NCBI GenBank assembly: GCA_047291315.1
Contig: JBDPYZ010000011.1
Location: 1 to 64,000, forward strand
Direction of reading: 5' to 3'
Length of the DNA stretch: 64,000 bases
From: Arsenophonus fragariae
GTDB lineage: Bacteria > Pseudomonadota > Gammaproteobacteria > Enterobacterales > Enterobacteriaceae
In this document: one piece after another, positions 22,206 through 32,797 of the stretch
Layout of the letters: every line of letters starts with the position of its first letter
How positions within the stretch are numbered: the stretch's first letter is position 1
The notes under the pieces: generated by a model
What the model was told of the DNA's origin: nothing
The model's database searches: none
The model's input: the letters and a program-made list of their open reading frames with translations, nothing else
Position numbers and translations under genes: made by a program

Positions 22206-22638
22206 TTAAATACCATCATTATTATTGGATATTTTATTTTGCTGTTGCTGTTGCCATAAACTAGTTAATCCTTGATGACCACAATTCAGTGCCATATCGC
22301 GAAATTTTTTTGCATCGATCGTTTGTCGTTCCAGCATTATTTCGACAGCCATTTGCATATTCGTTCCCGTTAGGACTTGCCATTGTGGATGGTGCAATGT
22401 TAACTGCGCGGCTTGAGAAAATGGTGTGCGGCCTAGTAAATCAGTAAGAAATACTACGCCGTCACCCTTATCACAAATTTTACTGGCTTGATTTAATGCT
22501 TGATATAAATCTTCTGTTGTCATGCCTTCAGTAAAATGAATGGGAGTACACTGCGATTGTTTCCCAACAATTTGATCCATTGCTTGGCATTAAACCACTA
22601 GTAAAACTTCCATGGCCGGTAATGACAATGCCTAACAT
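22206..22638 (-). pseudogene. PTS mannose-family EIIA component (AgaF-like), frameshifted
   Basis: The start MLGIVITGHGSFTSGL carries the phosphorylatable His of the mannose-type EIIA. The frame breaks after about 25 residues; the rest is open in another frame with FLTDLLGRTPFSQAAQ and NMQMAVEIMLE, typical of AgaF/ManX EIIA. It sits 11 bases after the EIID relic and 10 bases before kbaY. It was probably part of an N-acetylgalactosamine or galactosamine uptake system; the exact sugar cannot be fixed. Confidence 0.8.
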
Positions 22639-22649
22639 ATTTACTCCAA

Positions 22650-23359
22650 TTATAAGAATCCAATTAATTTACCTGCCAGCACAAATAGGATGGTAATTCC
22701 GATCATTTTTACTGATGAAAGCCACGTTTCAAAAACCGTAGACGATTAGTGTGAAAGCCAGTGGCAATAAATTGGGCATTAATTTATCCAGTACATCTGT
22801 TTGTAATGCCATCTTGACCTAACTGTCCTTTAGTATTAAAGGTGTAGATAGATGAATATAAAAGGCTATTAGTCAGTACTATGATTACTGTCATACCAAC
22901 AATAGAGGCAGTCGAATAAGCCAAAATAAGGCATCACCAATTACTCCTAATGGCCTCATCAAGGCAACTTTAACCGAGCGGATAGTAGATTTTTTCTTTA
23001 CTGCGCTCCATTGCTAATACTAGGTCGGATAAAAAAGTGATATCAAAAGGGTGAATATTAATAAATTCCATATGCATCTTCATCGAATTCGCTAGATCTT
23101 GTAGATTTTTATGAATTTTATGCAAAGCGGGAATAAGTGTATATAACTATCTACCGGCTTGCATACGTTCATAGTTAAAAGATGCTTGCAAAAGTAGCGA
23201 ACGTAGCGCTATAACATTGATGTCATAGGATGTTAATGCTTTGTCAGGTGAGGTATCAATATAGTCATCACTCTCTACCTGGTTGATGGGAAGGGCTTGT
23301 GCCATGCGGTTTTCGCTTTTTTTTGTCATTTCTTCATCAGATCCATTAAATGTCATCAT
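22650..23359 (-). pseudogene. PTS mannose-family EIID component, decayed
   Basis: The conserved block ALRSLLLQASFNYERMQAG is followed by a stop, then LYTLIPALHKIHKN, MKMHMEFINIHPF and LSDLVLAMERSKE in the same direction, ending with ITILFVLAGKLIGFL. These are signatures of the membrane EIID subunit. Several frameshifts and stops break it after the first 70 residues. It lies between the EIIC and EIIA relics in the usual order. Confidence 0.8.
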
Positions 23360-23381
23360 TCATCTTCTGTTGATTGGTTGG

Positions 23382-23800
23382 CTATGGTATGTTTGTTGTC
23401 TCTCCATCATTATTACGAGTGCGGTTAACGAAATCGATTAAAGCGATAGCTATAATCGGTAGATTAAGGAAGAAGACCGCGAGAAAACTTAAGATAAAAT
23501 AAGCTACATAAATTTTTTTCATCGTGATTTTCATTAGTAAAGCAAAGCCAATTGTAGGCATCATACCTCGGGCAACAGCCAGTCCATCGAGCAGCTATTG
23601 TGGGGCTTTTTGCACCATAGCACTGGCTGCACCAGCGCCTAAATAAATAGCCAAGAAGACAACGGTAAAATAAAAACAGAATAGAATAATAATGCCAAAA
23701 TAGTTTACCTACTCAATACCTTACCAATTGAGGTTTTTGACCATTTAATCGCATTTATGCATCATGGGTGAATAAAGCGTAAATAATGGAGTAATGCAAC
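23382..23800 (-). pseudogene. PTS mannose-family EIIC component, C-terminal remnant
   Basis: Hydrophobic segments FCFYFTVVFLAIYLGAGAAS, QKAPQ(stop)LLDGLAVARG, MMPTIGFALLMKITMKKIYV and LSFLAVFFLNLPIIAIALID match the C-terminal half of mannose-type EIIC. The N-terminal half, and any EIIB gene, are missing: the preceding sequence is the end of kbaZ. It appears to be the product of a deletion plus point mutations. Confidence 0.7.
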
Positions 23801-23884
23801 CTTGCACCTCAATAGAAAAAGGAGGGGCAATCCAAATAGCAACTTTAGGATTTGTCGAATAATAGCGAAATGATTGCATACCAT

Positions 23885-24642
23885 ATTTTGGTAAGTTTGT
23901 GCTGTTTGATAATCTGTTGAGTGGGCTTCGTAAATGATATAGGGATGGGTTTCAATATATTGGTTAAGTGTTTTAGCTTTTTCTGGTTGGTAAGGTTTTA
24001 CTTAGCGATGGTAAAATTTAATACCTGGTTGAAAAACTAAAGCGATCACTCTTGATCAAACGTCGGTGAGTCCTGTATTTTGGCAAGCTCTGATTTAGCA
24101 CCACCAGGTGTAAGAACCTCAGTACCAATAACATAAATCGGCGCTTCACCGCCATTTTCTCGCCAACGGCGCTCTGCCACTGAGTACAAAAGGGTTGCAC
24201 GTTGAGCAATAATTTAGCATGTCAAAGGTGTTGCATCGTCAGCACAAGGCATTGAACAATCAAGATGAATTTTTCGAAATCCTGCGTTGACATAGTCGTA
24301 GATAAGAGTTTCTGAAAATATTATGGTTTGGTCTGCACTATGTTCTTGCTAAGCATTAGGCCTTAGATGATCACGACCTAGCCAAATTTGTTGTGTGCGT
24401 AAACCAGTTTATTAGGGATGTTGAATATTTTATCGCGAAAATCTATGGGTTGCATGCCGGTATAGATTCCAAATTGATTAACTTGATTAGAAGTAGCTTC
24501 AATTAATACCTCTGTTTTTCTTTCTTTTGCAATCTCTAACGCGTTTTCTAAAAAATACCCAAGGGTTGGCGGAACAGACAGAATAGATTCCGACCTCTTC
24601 ACCTGATTTGTGGCGATGAATAAGTTGTAGTAGCGACTGCAT
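23885..24642 (-). pseudogene. Tagatose-bisphosphate aldolase accessory subunit (kbaZ/agaZ), decayed
   Basis: The ATG at 24642 gives MQSLLQLIHRHKSGEEVGIY and SVCSANP, then after a frameshift EVLIEATSNQVNQFG and YTGMQPIDFRDK. Later pieces are YVIGTEVLTPGGA and YEAHSTDYQTAQTYQNMV with HFAIIRQILK. These are KbaZ/GatZ signatures. Most of the catalytic middle is deleted or scrambled. Its 5' end directly follows the truncated agaR, with a GCAGGGAAA ribosome binding site. Confidence 0.8.
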
Positions 24643-24662
24643 AATATTTCCCTGCTAGCTGA

Positions 24663-25270
24663 TGTCTGATGTGCTACATCACATATAATACGATTAAGAT
24701 AAGCCTCGTCTGGATGAGGTGTTGTGATGTCAGCTTTAAGCTCAAAACCATCAACTTCAAGAAACAAAGCATTGAAACGATATTGAGCTAGCTGTTGTTC
24801 TGCGATAGAACCATAAAGTGAGTAGGAATTTTTACGCGTATTTCCACCTAGAACAATCACATCAATTTGCTCAAAATTGGCTAATTCGTAAGCGATATTA
24901 AGTAGGTTGGTCATAATCACCAATGCATTATCATTATTTCAAAAAGGCGCAATTTCAGTGGTTGTTGAGTCTGAGTCAATAATTAACGAATCGCCATCTT
25001 GTACAAATTCTGCCGCTTTTGCTGCGATCAATATTTTTAGTGTTTTATCTATTTGCCCTTTTATTTGAAAAGGTCGGTCGAAAATAAATTTATTATTTGC
25101 CATTGCTCTACCATATGAGCGTAATGCACAGTTTTTTTTCTAAATAACGTAGATCATTACGAATGGTAACAAGGGAGACATTAAAACGCCGACTAAGGGG
25201 TGTAACTTTTACACTACCATCATGGTATAGCATGTCGATAATAGTTTCTTGGTATTTTATTATATTAGTA
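24663..25270 (-). pseudogene. DeoR-family repressor (AgaR-like), decayed
   Basis: A DeoR-type winged helix is visible in DGSVKVTPLSRRFNVSLVTI followed by RNDLRYLEKK. The effector domain follows: LIIDSDSTTTEIAPF, stop, then MTNLLNIAYELANFEQIDVI, VLGGNTRKNSYSLYGSIAE and FLEVDGFELKADITTPHP. It ends abruptly at VAHQT, merging into the kbaZ leader, so the last 40 or so residues are deleted. It would have controlled the aga/kba cluster. The N-terminal start is not resolved. Confidence 0.75.
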
Positions 25271-26260
25271 CTTATATTAACTCTGTTACGTTATTACATT
25301 ATGGTGGTAAACAATAGAAATAAAGTTAATTGGACAAACAACGCATTAGTAATTACAGCAAAAGCAAGTAAACGAAACTATAATCCTGGTTAAAGTTCAT
25401 TTTTATAAAATATTGAGTTTGTATTATTTTCGATTTATGAAATATAGAAAGTAATAATATTGTGATGATTTTAATAAAATTTAGGCTAGATAATGTGGTA
25501 TTTGATAAAAAATTATGCACGATTAAAACGAAAGATATTTTATTTAGTCACAGTATTATTGCTTATACAGGTGGGAGTGATAGAGATCACAAAATAAAAA
25601 ATACTTAGCGCAATGAATAAAGAATTTATTAACGCTTTTAGCGAAGATAAAAGAATTATTTTAAATATTATTAAAATACAATATTTATTATTTTATTGAT
25701 CATATAAATTAATTACTAGATTATTATTATACTTAACAAAATAAGTTTGCTTAATATTAAAAATTTATCTGTTATTAGTGTGAAAATAATATCAATTTTT
25801 GAATTAATTTTTATATACTTACAAATATTCATCTTATTTGATGAGTTTTATGGAATATTATTTTAGTGCAAAAACAAATAAAGCGGTTGCGATTAGTGTA
25901 TTATTCGCTTTATCAAAGATCAGAGGCATATTTTTACTATAGTTAAAATTTTAACTATTTTTCATTACATGCTATGTTTTATTTATTTATTTATTTATTT
26001 ATTTATCTATCTAGATTGAATTGATTGATGGCAAAATTTGCTTAGCTGTGAGTAGCGGGAAAATACGATTATTGAATAATAAACTGTTTAAATCATTAAG
26101 GGCATTGATTATTTTTATCTGTACTATTTATTATCTCAATCGGATAAGCAACATTAAGGTATAAATTGCTGCTACATGGTTATAAATAACATTTTTAAAA
26201 TATGTTAATTTATTAGATAAACATTCTGATGAATAGTATAAAACCAAAAGGATAATGATT
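25271..26260. other. AT-rich region without a supportable gene
   Basis: About 1 kb of AT-rich DNA. A 34-codon reading near 25,494 (MWYLIKNYARLKRK, then a hydrophobic segment) and other short frames occur, but nothing has family signatures. It includes a TTTA microsatellite. Confidence 0.4.
25978..26013 (+). repeat. TTTA microsatellite
   Basis: Seven perfect TTTA units followed by two TCTA units in non-coding DNA. Such tracts can slip, but no gene or promoter element is close enough to suggest phase variation. Confidence 0.9.
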
Positions 26261-26990
26261 ATGGCACTAGAATTGCGCGTAAAGTTATTGTTGTTGTCAG
26301 TGCAAGTAGTGGATTAGGTGAAGAGTTAGCTTGCCATTTAGTTAACGATGGCGCCAAGCTGGTTTTAGGAGCATGTCGTCTAGATAGGTTGCTAATCATT
26401 AGCCGAAGAATTAAATCTTGATAAAGAAGCCGTTGTTGCAATCGATGTTACAAAAGCTGAACAAGTGCAGGCATTAGTTGATAGAGCAATTGCTTTGTAT
26501 AACTGAATTTATGTGATAGTTAATAATGGCGGTATTATGCTGCAATCACTGTTAGAAGATTGCCATATTAGTCAATGGAATGGGATGAATCGATATTTAC
26601 TTAAAAGGAGTGCCTATGGCATAGCCACAGCACTTCCCTATATGAAAAAACAGATGAGTGGCCATATTATTAATACATAGTCAGTAGCCAGGAAATAAGG
26701 TAAAGTCAGGAGGTGCTGCAGTTTATTCAGCTACCAAAGCGGCGGTACGCGTGATCTCGGAAGGTTTGCGTAAAGAAACGATATCTTATCACATTAGAAC
26801 CACAGTGATTTCTCCAGGGGTAATCACTAGTGAGTTGCTTGATAGTATTACTGATCCAGATATTGCTGCCAGAATGCGATCTTTTATAACGATTATGCCA
26901 TTCCGGCAGATTCCTATGCTAGATCGGTTATTTTTGCTATTAAATAACCAGAAAATATGTATATTAATGAAAGTTTTTTCATCAAACTAG
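26261..26990 (+). pseudogene. Short-chain dehydrogenase/reductase (SDR), decayed
   Basis: Read across frames it gives IARKVIVVVSASSGLGEELA (normally VTGASSGLG, the nucleotide-binding loop), VVAIDVTKAEQVQALVDRAI, IVNNGGIM (the NNAG-type motif), MKKQMSGHIINT and YSATKAAVRVISEGLRKET with the YxxxK catalytic pair. The C-terminal part is open. It matches the classical SDR group seen as oxidoreductases of unknown substrate. At least four frameshifts or stops. AAGGATAATGATT precedes the ATG. Confidence 0.8.
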
Positions 26991-27103
26991 GTAAGAATTT
27001 TAATAATATTTTCAATAGACTTAATTAGATAGGTTTATTTATTTTTATTAATTAATACTAATAGACAAGTTTGTTATTAAACTAGTATTAATAATTAGAT
27101 TTA

Positions 27104-27856
27104 TCAGAAAGCATAACCTAATTGTATAGATGTTTTGGTACTGGTCCGTTTTGGTGCCGAGAGTGGAGGATTGTCATTCCAGTTCACATTATAAATCAAA
27201 TTAAGTGACAGTCGTTCACTCATGACAACTTGCAAAGCAGTTTCTGAGATAGCGGAAGAGTCATCGCTGAGTCGAGTGAAAAATGATATACCTTGTTTAA
27301 ATTTAGTATTGTCAGTAATTTTCCATTCATAGTTTGTAGCAATGTAGCCTAATCCGGTTATTTCATGGCCATTACTAGTAAAATGTTCATATCTAACGCT
27401 TGGGCCAGCTTCAACTTTTAGTGAATGAATTGGTCCATCAAATATTTGTCGACCATAACCCAGGGCAAACACGTCTTTAGAATCGAAACCATTATATCTA
27501 TCCGTTAACCAACTAGCTTGCCCAAATAGATAATCATATTTAGTTAAATTATATCGTGTCCTAGCACCTAACTGATAGATTTCTGATGATCTTTTATCAT
27601 TGGAGGAGTTGTTGGTGGCATTTCCCCAAAAGCTATAAGCTATGTTTGAAGAATAGAGTGTTAGTGCCGATTTTGCTGTTAAGTTTGAACTCTTTGAGTT
27701 TCCCATTTGCACTTGATAACCACCTGATATTGACATTTCAATATCCTTTTTTGCCGTTGCAGGGTCATCCATAACGCTAAATGGGCTATCATTACCTATC
27801 GCAAGCGGACTAATAAAAAATGTCATCCATAAAATTTTTTTATCAACAGCGATCAT
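27104..27856 (-). CDS. ydiY: YdiY/DUF481 outer-membrane-like beta-barrel protein
   Basis: 250 residues with a signal-like start (ILWMTFFISPLAIG), then the family blocks FSVMDDPATAKK, GYQVQMGNSKSSNLTA, YDYLFGQASWLTDRYNGFDS and GYGRQIFDGPIHSL. Alternating polar and hydrophobic residues and a terminal aromatic residue (QLGYAF) are typical of an outer-membrane barrel. E. coli YdiY is acid-inducible and of unknown function. An AGGAGAACGC ribosome binding site supports the start at 27856. It is intact, in contrast with its neighbours, which suggests selection. Confidence 0.88.
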   Translation of the reverse strand: MIAVDKKILWMTFFISPLAIGNDSPFSVMDDPATAKKDIEMSISGGYQVQMGNSKSSNLTAKSALTLYSSNIAYSFWGNATNNSSNDKRSSEIYQLGARTRYNLTKYDYLFGQASWLTDRYNGFDSKDVFALGYGRQIFDGPIHSLKVEAGPSVRYEHFTSNGHEITGLGYIATNYEWKITDNTKFKQGISFFTRLSDDSSAISETALQVVMSERLSLNLIYNVNWNDNPPLSAPKRTSTKTSIQLGYAF

Positions 27857-28252
27857 GCGTTCTCCTATTATGACTTTTATGTTATCTAAATTAAGAATAA
27901 GATAGTTTAATAATTCTCCAATATAGATAAAATTATGTTTTTATGCCAGCAATGTTTGGTTGTCGTCATTTGATTAAACTAACTGGCTAAATACTGAAAT
28001 ATATTTCAATCAATACTTTACTTGAGTCAGTTGAACAAAAAATGATAATTTAATCTATTGAAATATATAATAAAATATTAAATTACTATTTAGTAATCGA
28101 TTTTTTCCAATTATTAGAAAACGAACAAAATATAGGAATTTTCTTATAACAAATTTACTATAAACTTGACAATTATTTATCATTGTATGGCTTAGTAAAT
28201 GTATTTTGGCAGGAGAATAATATTATTTAATTTTTTATCTATTGGTATTAAG
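27857..28252. other. AT-rich spacer
   Basis: No supportable gene. It holds the presumed ydiY promoter on the left and the end of the sctL relic on the right. Confidence 0.4.
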
Positions 28253-28660
28253 TTAAAATAATGCGTATTTTCCTAGTAATGTTTGTTTGATTGAATTAAG
28301 TTGACCCTCAATAGTAGCATTTAACATACCGACTTCGATTTCTAAAATATAATCTTTCTCTTTTAATCTTGGATTTTCAACAATGTCGATATATTCAATT
28401 TCTGGCTGTATTTTATGTAGTTTGGTTAGTTTAACTTTGCAAAAATTAACTTGCTTCGGTGAAATGTGTAAAATAACTTTTTTATTTTGATGCACAAGCG
28501 CAAGATTTTGGCTGATATTTTTATATAACAGCTCACCAGGTTCATAATTAGCAATAATTTTTCGCATGGCTTTTATAGAGATATTAACTAATTGTCTTTC
28601 GACTTGTTGATAAAAAATTTGGCAATTTATTAAAGTTTGATGAATAATTTCTGCTTGTTG
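28253..28660 (-). pseudogene. Type III secretion SctL (YscL/HrpE-like), 3' part
   Basis: The minus strand is open from about 28,660, with QQQAEIIHQTLINCQIFYQQ, VERQLVNISIKAMRKII and then VILHISPKQVNF, YIDIVENPRLKEKDYILEIE and VGMLNATIEGQLNSIKQTLL. This is the C-terminal domain of the SctL/FliH stator, which controls the T3SS ATPase. The 5' end is missing: it runs into an sctS relic on the opposite strand. It is otherwise uninterrupted but cannot be functional alone. Confidence 0.75.
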
Positions 28661-28847
28661 TTGTAGCCGCTATTGTCGGGACTTTAGTCTAATTAATTCA
28701 AGCTTTAGCTCAGCTCCAGGAACAAACATTAGGGTTTTTATTTAAACTAATCAGTGTCCTTGTCACTTTGTTGGTAATTCCGATTGGTTGGGGGATGAAA
28801 TCTATTGTTTTACTGATCTGATCTTTCAACGGATTGTAAACTTATAA
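28651..28847 (+). pseudogene. Type III secretion SctS, C-terminal fragment
   Basis: LLVVVAAIVGTLV, a stop, then LIQALAQLQEQTLGFLFKLI and VLVTLLVIPIGWG, followed after a frameshift by DLIFQRIVNL. This is the second transmembrane half of SctS/FliQ, an export-gate subunit. The N-terminal half is absent. Its stop overlaps the start of sctT (TAATG), the typical tight coupling. Confidence 0.75.
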
Positions 28848-29617
28848 TGCTTTTTCAAGAGTTATAACAATATTTATTAACTTATTCGCTGTTTATTCCT
28901 CGGTTATTGGGATGTTTCACCACATTATATATTTTGAGTAAAAAATTATTAGGCGGGACACTGCTGAGAAATGACATTATATTTTCTTTAATATTTTTTT
29001 TATACTTACCATTGACTCACAATTAATATCAATGGCAATGAATATATTTTATTAATTATTTAAGAAACATTACTGGTTTTTTCGGCTTTATTGCCGCAAT
29101 ACTTTTCTGGATGATGCAATCTATCGGTTTTATGATCGATAATCAACGTGGTACCATAATGGCTTCTATTATTAACCCACTGTTTGATGAACAAACCTCG
29201 CCAATGGGACTGTTTTTTAGTCAAGCTTTTATAATGCTATTCTTTATTAGTGCCAATTTTCTATTACTAATACAAACCCTTTATCACAGTTTTTCCATTT
29301 GGCCTATACATCACTTTTTACTTAGCTTTAATGAACAATTATTACCATTTTTCATTCAGCAATTTAAATTGATGTTAGATAGCTTTCTGATATTAGCTAC
29401 ATCTTTAGTAATTGCTATGTTTATTGTTGAATGGGGATTAGCATTAGTTAGCTATTTTGCCACTTCACTCAATGTTTTTATCTTATCTATATCTTTAAAA
29501 GGCATCATTTCTAGTTTATTGTTAGTCAGTTGTTTTAGTGTATTAATCTTTAACGCTAAAAGAATACAAAATCAAATAAATAAAAATTTTAAAATATTAA
29601 TTCAAATGATGAGCTAA
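28847..29617 (+). pseudogene. Type III secretion SctT, decayed
   Basis: From the ATG at 28847: MLFQEL, a stop, then QYLLTYSLFIPRLLGCFTTL. After two more stops the frame stays open for 168 codons with the SctT signature FMIDNQRGTIMASIINPLFD, which resembles FWVMHALGCIIDNQRG of Salmonella SpaR, and later LALVSYFATSLNVFILSISL. SctT is an inner-membrane export-gate subunit. Three nonsense codons in the first 80 codons inactivate it. The SpaR resemblance hints at an Inv/Spa-type system, but the evidence is short. Confidence 0.8.
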
Positions 29618-30037
29618 ACAGCATTTGGCACGTTTAGTGCACGGTATTCTCTCGTCTTTAGTTACACGTCAGATAGAAGTATTATGAAGCATTACGCCAC
29701 ATTGGTTGCTATATGCAGTTTAAACCGGCTGTATTCATTATCAACCGAATGGATTCGTTACAGGCGATTGTAACGGGTAAAGTCACGATGGTCGGTGCGA
29801 TTATATAAAACAGCAGAGGTGAATATTCGCTTTTATGCCCCAAATAATAGGGGTTATTGCTAATTAATCAGTTACAGTATCATTTTGATTTACTGCAGCT
29901 CACTTCTTCTTTTACTTCCTCTGAAATCTACCAAGCTCAGCAAGAAATTTATCTACAGGTAACGTTAGCCTGCTCGGATAGTCAATTTGTCCAGGCAACT
30001 TATTAACAACTCATTGATAATGAAAAAAATTTTACTA
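29618..30037 (+). pseudogene. Unidentified eroded coding fragment
   Basis: One frame shows partially open sequence (VFIINRMDSLQAIVTGKVTM and LLINQLQYHFDLLQLTSSFT, then EIYQAQQEIYLQVTLACSDS), with three stops. I do not recognise the family. It follows sctT and may be a former T3SS-linked or other gene. Confidence 0.3.
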
Positions 30038-30517
30038 TCAATTTGCAACCGAAATCCTGTTATCCGGATTGTCAATACTAGTATCTACTAGTCGTATATG
30101 TAACAAAAGAAAAGGGTTGCCTTGATCATCTAATTCGGGGCGATCATAAAGCCAAAAGTCTTGCCGTTGATAAAAACCTATGGTTTGTTTATTTTGTTCA
30201 TTAACATCGACTTCATTTACGGTGAAATTGGTCACGGCATATTGCAACAATGCTTTGCCAATGCCCTTTCCGCGTGAAATGGGTGAGATAAATAGCATTT
30301 CTAATCGGATTCTTCTTGGTAGCCATAAACCCGCTAATACTGTTTTGTTCATTAACTGACATGTAAACACGCAAATTGGGTAGATAATTATTTAAAATTA
30401 AGGGGTGTAACGTGGAGATCATTTTTTCTGGCAGAAAATCGTGGGTAGCGCGCACCGAATTTTCCAAATTATGATTAATTGAGCAAAGTCGCTGGTGGTT
30501 GTCCGTTTAATATGCAT
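30038..30517 (-). pseudogene. GNAT acetyltransferase (YjaB-like), frameshifted
   Basis: Pieces in order: MHIKRTTTSDFAQLI, SVRATHDFLPEKMI, VYMSVNEQNSISGFM, then in another frame MLFISPISRGKGIGKALLQY (acetyl-CoA binding motif) and VNEQNKQTIGFYQRQDF with LDDQGNPFLLLHI. The order and content resemble E. coli YjaB. Two frameshifts, one near 30,467 and one near 30,310, break it. An ATG at 30517 is the most likely original start. Confidence 0.75.
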
Positions 30518-31563
30518 ATATTTTTCTTTGCTATAAAGGTAGTTATATTAAGGTCTATGATTTTAGTTTATGGGTTATGAAGTTAAATTTTACTCAATTT
30601 TGGTAGACCGGGTTTTAAGGATAGTAATCCATGTATATAAGCAATTTGGCATTGACCGCAGTCATCACACTTTACTTCATCAATTATCGGCCAATTTTCC
30701 GCTGAAAACGAGAGCGCTTGTTGTAGGCAATCGTGGATACATAAACAGCAACTATTATCATGACACCCAAAGTTCAGTATCGGGCATTATTTGCTGATTG
30801 AGTACGCTGGTAGGACAAACCAGAATACATGCTAAACGGAGTTGTGTGTTGTACAGCAGCAAAAATCGATATTGAGTTCTGCAAGATTTATGATTAATTG
30901 AGATTAGGCCATAGGGAAAAGCTTGCAGGTACTTATCGTAGCAATACATTTTTGCAGAAAATCAATTTCATTAATTGCTTTTGGTGGGTGGCCAGCTTGG
31001 CGAGCTGTAGTCTTATTGGTGATCTCAGGGGGTAAATGTCTTACTGGCACTGAATAATCCCCGCTATAATCCGCACGGCTAACATAACGATGTGACATTA
31101 ATGTATGATAGTAGCTTTCATCTTGTTTATCATTTGCTATAAAGATGGCTCAGTGAGAAGTGGAATATTGATACTTAATTAATATTATTTTAACTTTTTT
31201 TATTAACAAATAGGGTTAGTTAGATCGATTTTTAGCTAATTTCACTAAAACCAGCAGAATGTAATAAATCTTTGCTGTAAACTTGTATTTCATTGCATGA
31301 TATCATTTTATAGTGAGCGTCCTAACAGTATTTAGGCTAAATAAGGCATAAGGATTTATGTGTATCCTAATGGGGAATGCGGATTTTTACTTTGTTTACC
31401 GTTAGTTTTAATAATTCCTTGGTCTGCTATTAATTTCGATATAAATTGCCTTTTTGTTGTGTTAATCACTATATCAATACCAAAGCTAGTTGATATTCTA
31501 TACTAGTAGTTCAGTTTCATAATTTCTGGTTAGGGTACTATTTAATGAGTTTATTTGATAAGA
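30518..31563. other. Region without a clear gene
   Basis: Readings of 60-75 codons exist on both strands (for example from 31,098 on the minus strand, MSHRYVSRADYSGDYSVPVR), and around 31,360-31,510 there is a hydrophobic plus-strand reading (LLCLPLVLIIPWSAINF). I cannot assign any of them. The minus-strand readings could be remnants of one eroded gene between 30,750 and 31,100. Confidence 0.3.
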
Positions 31564-32190
31564 ATGAAAACATTTAGTGATAGAGAAAATTTGTGTCTTT
31601 ATTTTATCTGGTTTCTATGGGTGCTAGTAGTGGTGTTGTATATAATAAATGTGATTGGAAAGACATCGTTTTTTGTTTTGGTTTTTTCATTCGTTCTTAT
31701 CCTGCTATTTATCTTTATAAGAGTGGGGTTGATTTCGATGTTTAGAAATAAAAAATCAGATACCTCAAATACAAATATATTTGTAATGAAAGGTGATAAA
31801 AAAAGTGATTCTAAACAAAAAGATGTAACAATTATTTCAGAAGAGAGTTTCTTTAAAGGTAACATTACTATTTCAGGTGATATTCATGTTTTGGGACATA
31901 TTAAAGGTAATGTTACAATAACGGAAGGGATGATTAACATCATGCAGGGTGGAAAAATTGAAGGTGAAATCGAAGCTCCTGATATGATTATTGATGGTTT
32001 GGTTGATGGTGCTTGCTTGGGAAATAATTTAGATATCCTGGGACATGGTGAATTGCGAGGGATCAGTTGTGTCAGTCATATGTCAATTAAGAGTGGTGGT
32101 ATATTTATCGGTCAGTCTAAAAAAATTGAGCACCAATCTGAAAAAGTGCTTAAATTAGAATCTCTTGAAGAGATTCCCAAAAGTAAATGA
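31564..32190 (+). CDS. Membrane-anchored bactofilin family protein
   Basis: About 208 residues. Two hydrophobic helices come first (FIWFLWVLVVVLYIINVI and FFVLVFSFVLILLFIFIRVG), then a bactofilin (DUF583) beta-helix with repeated patterns such as FKGNITISGDIHVLGHIKGN and IEGEIEAPDMIIDGLVDG. Bactofilins polymerise into cytoskeletal scaffolds; in Proteus the relative CcmA affects cell shape and swarming. The start is uncertain: TTG 31555 or ATG 31564, preceded by a tiny frame MSLFDKNENI. It is intact and not in an obvious operon. Confidence 0.8.
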   Translation: MKTFSDRENLCLYFIWFLWVLVVVLYIINVIGKTSFFVLVFSFVLILLFIFIRVGLISMFRNKKSDTSNTNIFVMKGDKKSDSKQKDVTIISEESFFKGNITISGDIHVLGHIKGNVTITEGMINIMQGGKIEGEIEAPDMIIDGLVDGACLGNNLDILGHGELRGISCVSHMSIKSGGIFIGQSKKIEHQSEKVLKLESLEEIPKSK

Positions 32191-32258
32191 TCATTTTTCT
32201 GATAACGCATAAAATGGTGTGTTATATTGATGGTAAAATCTTTTTCAATCGGTAATGC

Positions 32259-32735
32259 ATGGTTATTATCCTAAAAATTCTTCGGTTAATATTAAGGGAA
32301 TGGCGAGAAGCTGATCGGTTCCCTTTTTATCGCCTTAGTAGTGATCCTGATGTTATGCGTTATTTTCCATACTTACTTTCAAAAAACAAAGTGATGTTTT
32401 CATTGATCGTATTAGGCAAAATTTATCCAATAGCAAGGTTGGGGATTGTGGGCGGTAGAGTTACGAGCACAGAAACAATTTATTGGTTTTGTCAGACTCA
32501 ATATTCCGGCTTATGAAGCCGCCTGTAGCGTATTAGATTTTGCTTTTCTACAACAACAAATGCAGGAAATTGTCTCTTTTACCGCTAGAATTAATCGTTC
32601 CTCTGAAAGTTTGATGAAAAAATTAGCAATGAAAAAAGATGCTAATAATTTTTACATCCGGCGTTACCATCTGCTCATCCTTTACAGGAACATATTCTTT
32701 ATAGCTTAGCAGTAGTGGCTAAAAAAGACAGTTAA
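32259..32735 (+). pseudogene. RimJ/RimL-type GNAT acetyltransferase, decayed
   Basis: ILREWREADRFPFYRLSSDP and DVMRYFPYLLSK are typical of the RimJ/RimL N-terminus. After a frameshift near 32,400, VELRAQKQFIGFVRLNIP follows; the acetyl-CoA loop region is deleted, then EAACSVLDFAFLQQQMQEIV and a third frame HPALPSAHPLQEHILYSL end the gene. One deletion and at least two frameshifts. Confidence 0.75.
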
Positions 32736-32797
32736 TTGACGGGTAAACTATTCGTTAGGGGGTTAACACGCCTGCTACCTAAGCAGGCGGATTGAGG

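Noticed and set aside
25978..26013. TTTA repeat as a phase-variation switch
   Set aside because: It is not in or near a gene start or promoter that I can identify.
30570..30797. 75-codon plus-strand frame near the yjaB relic
   Set aside because: No ribosome binding site and overlapping frames on both strands; it cannot be assigned.
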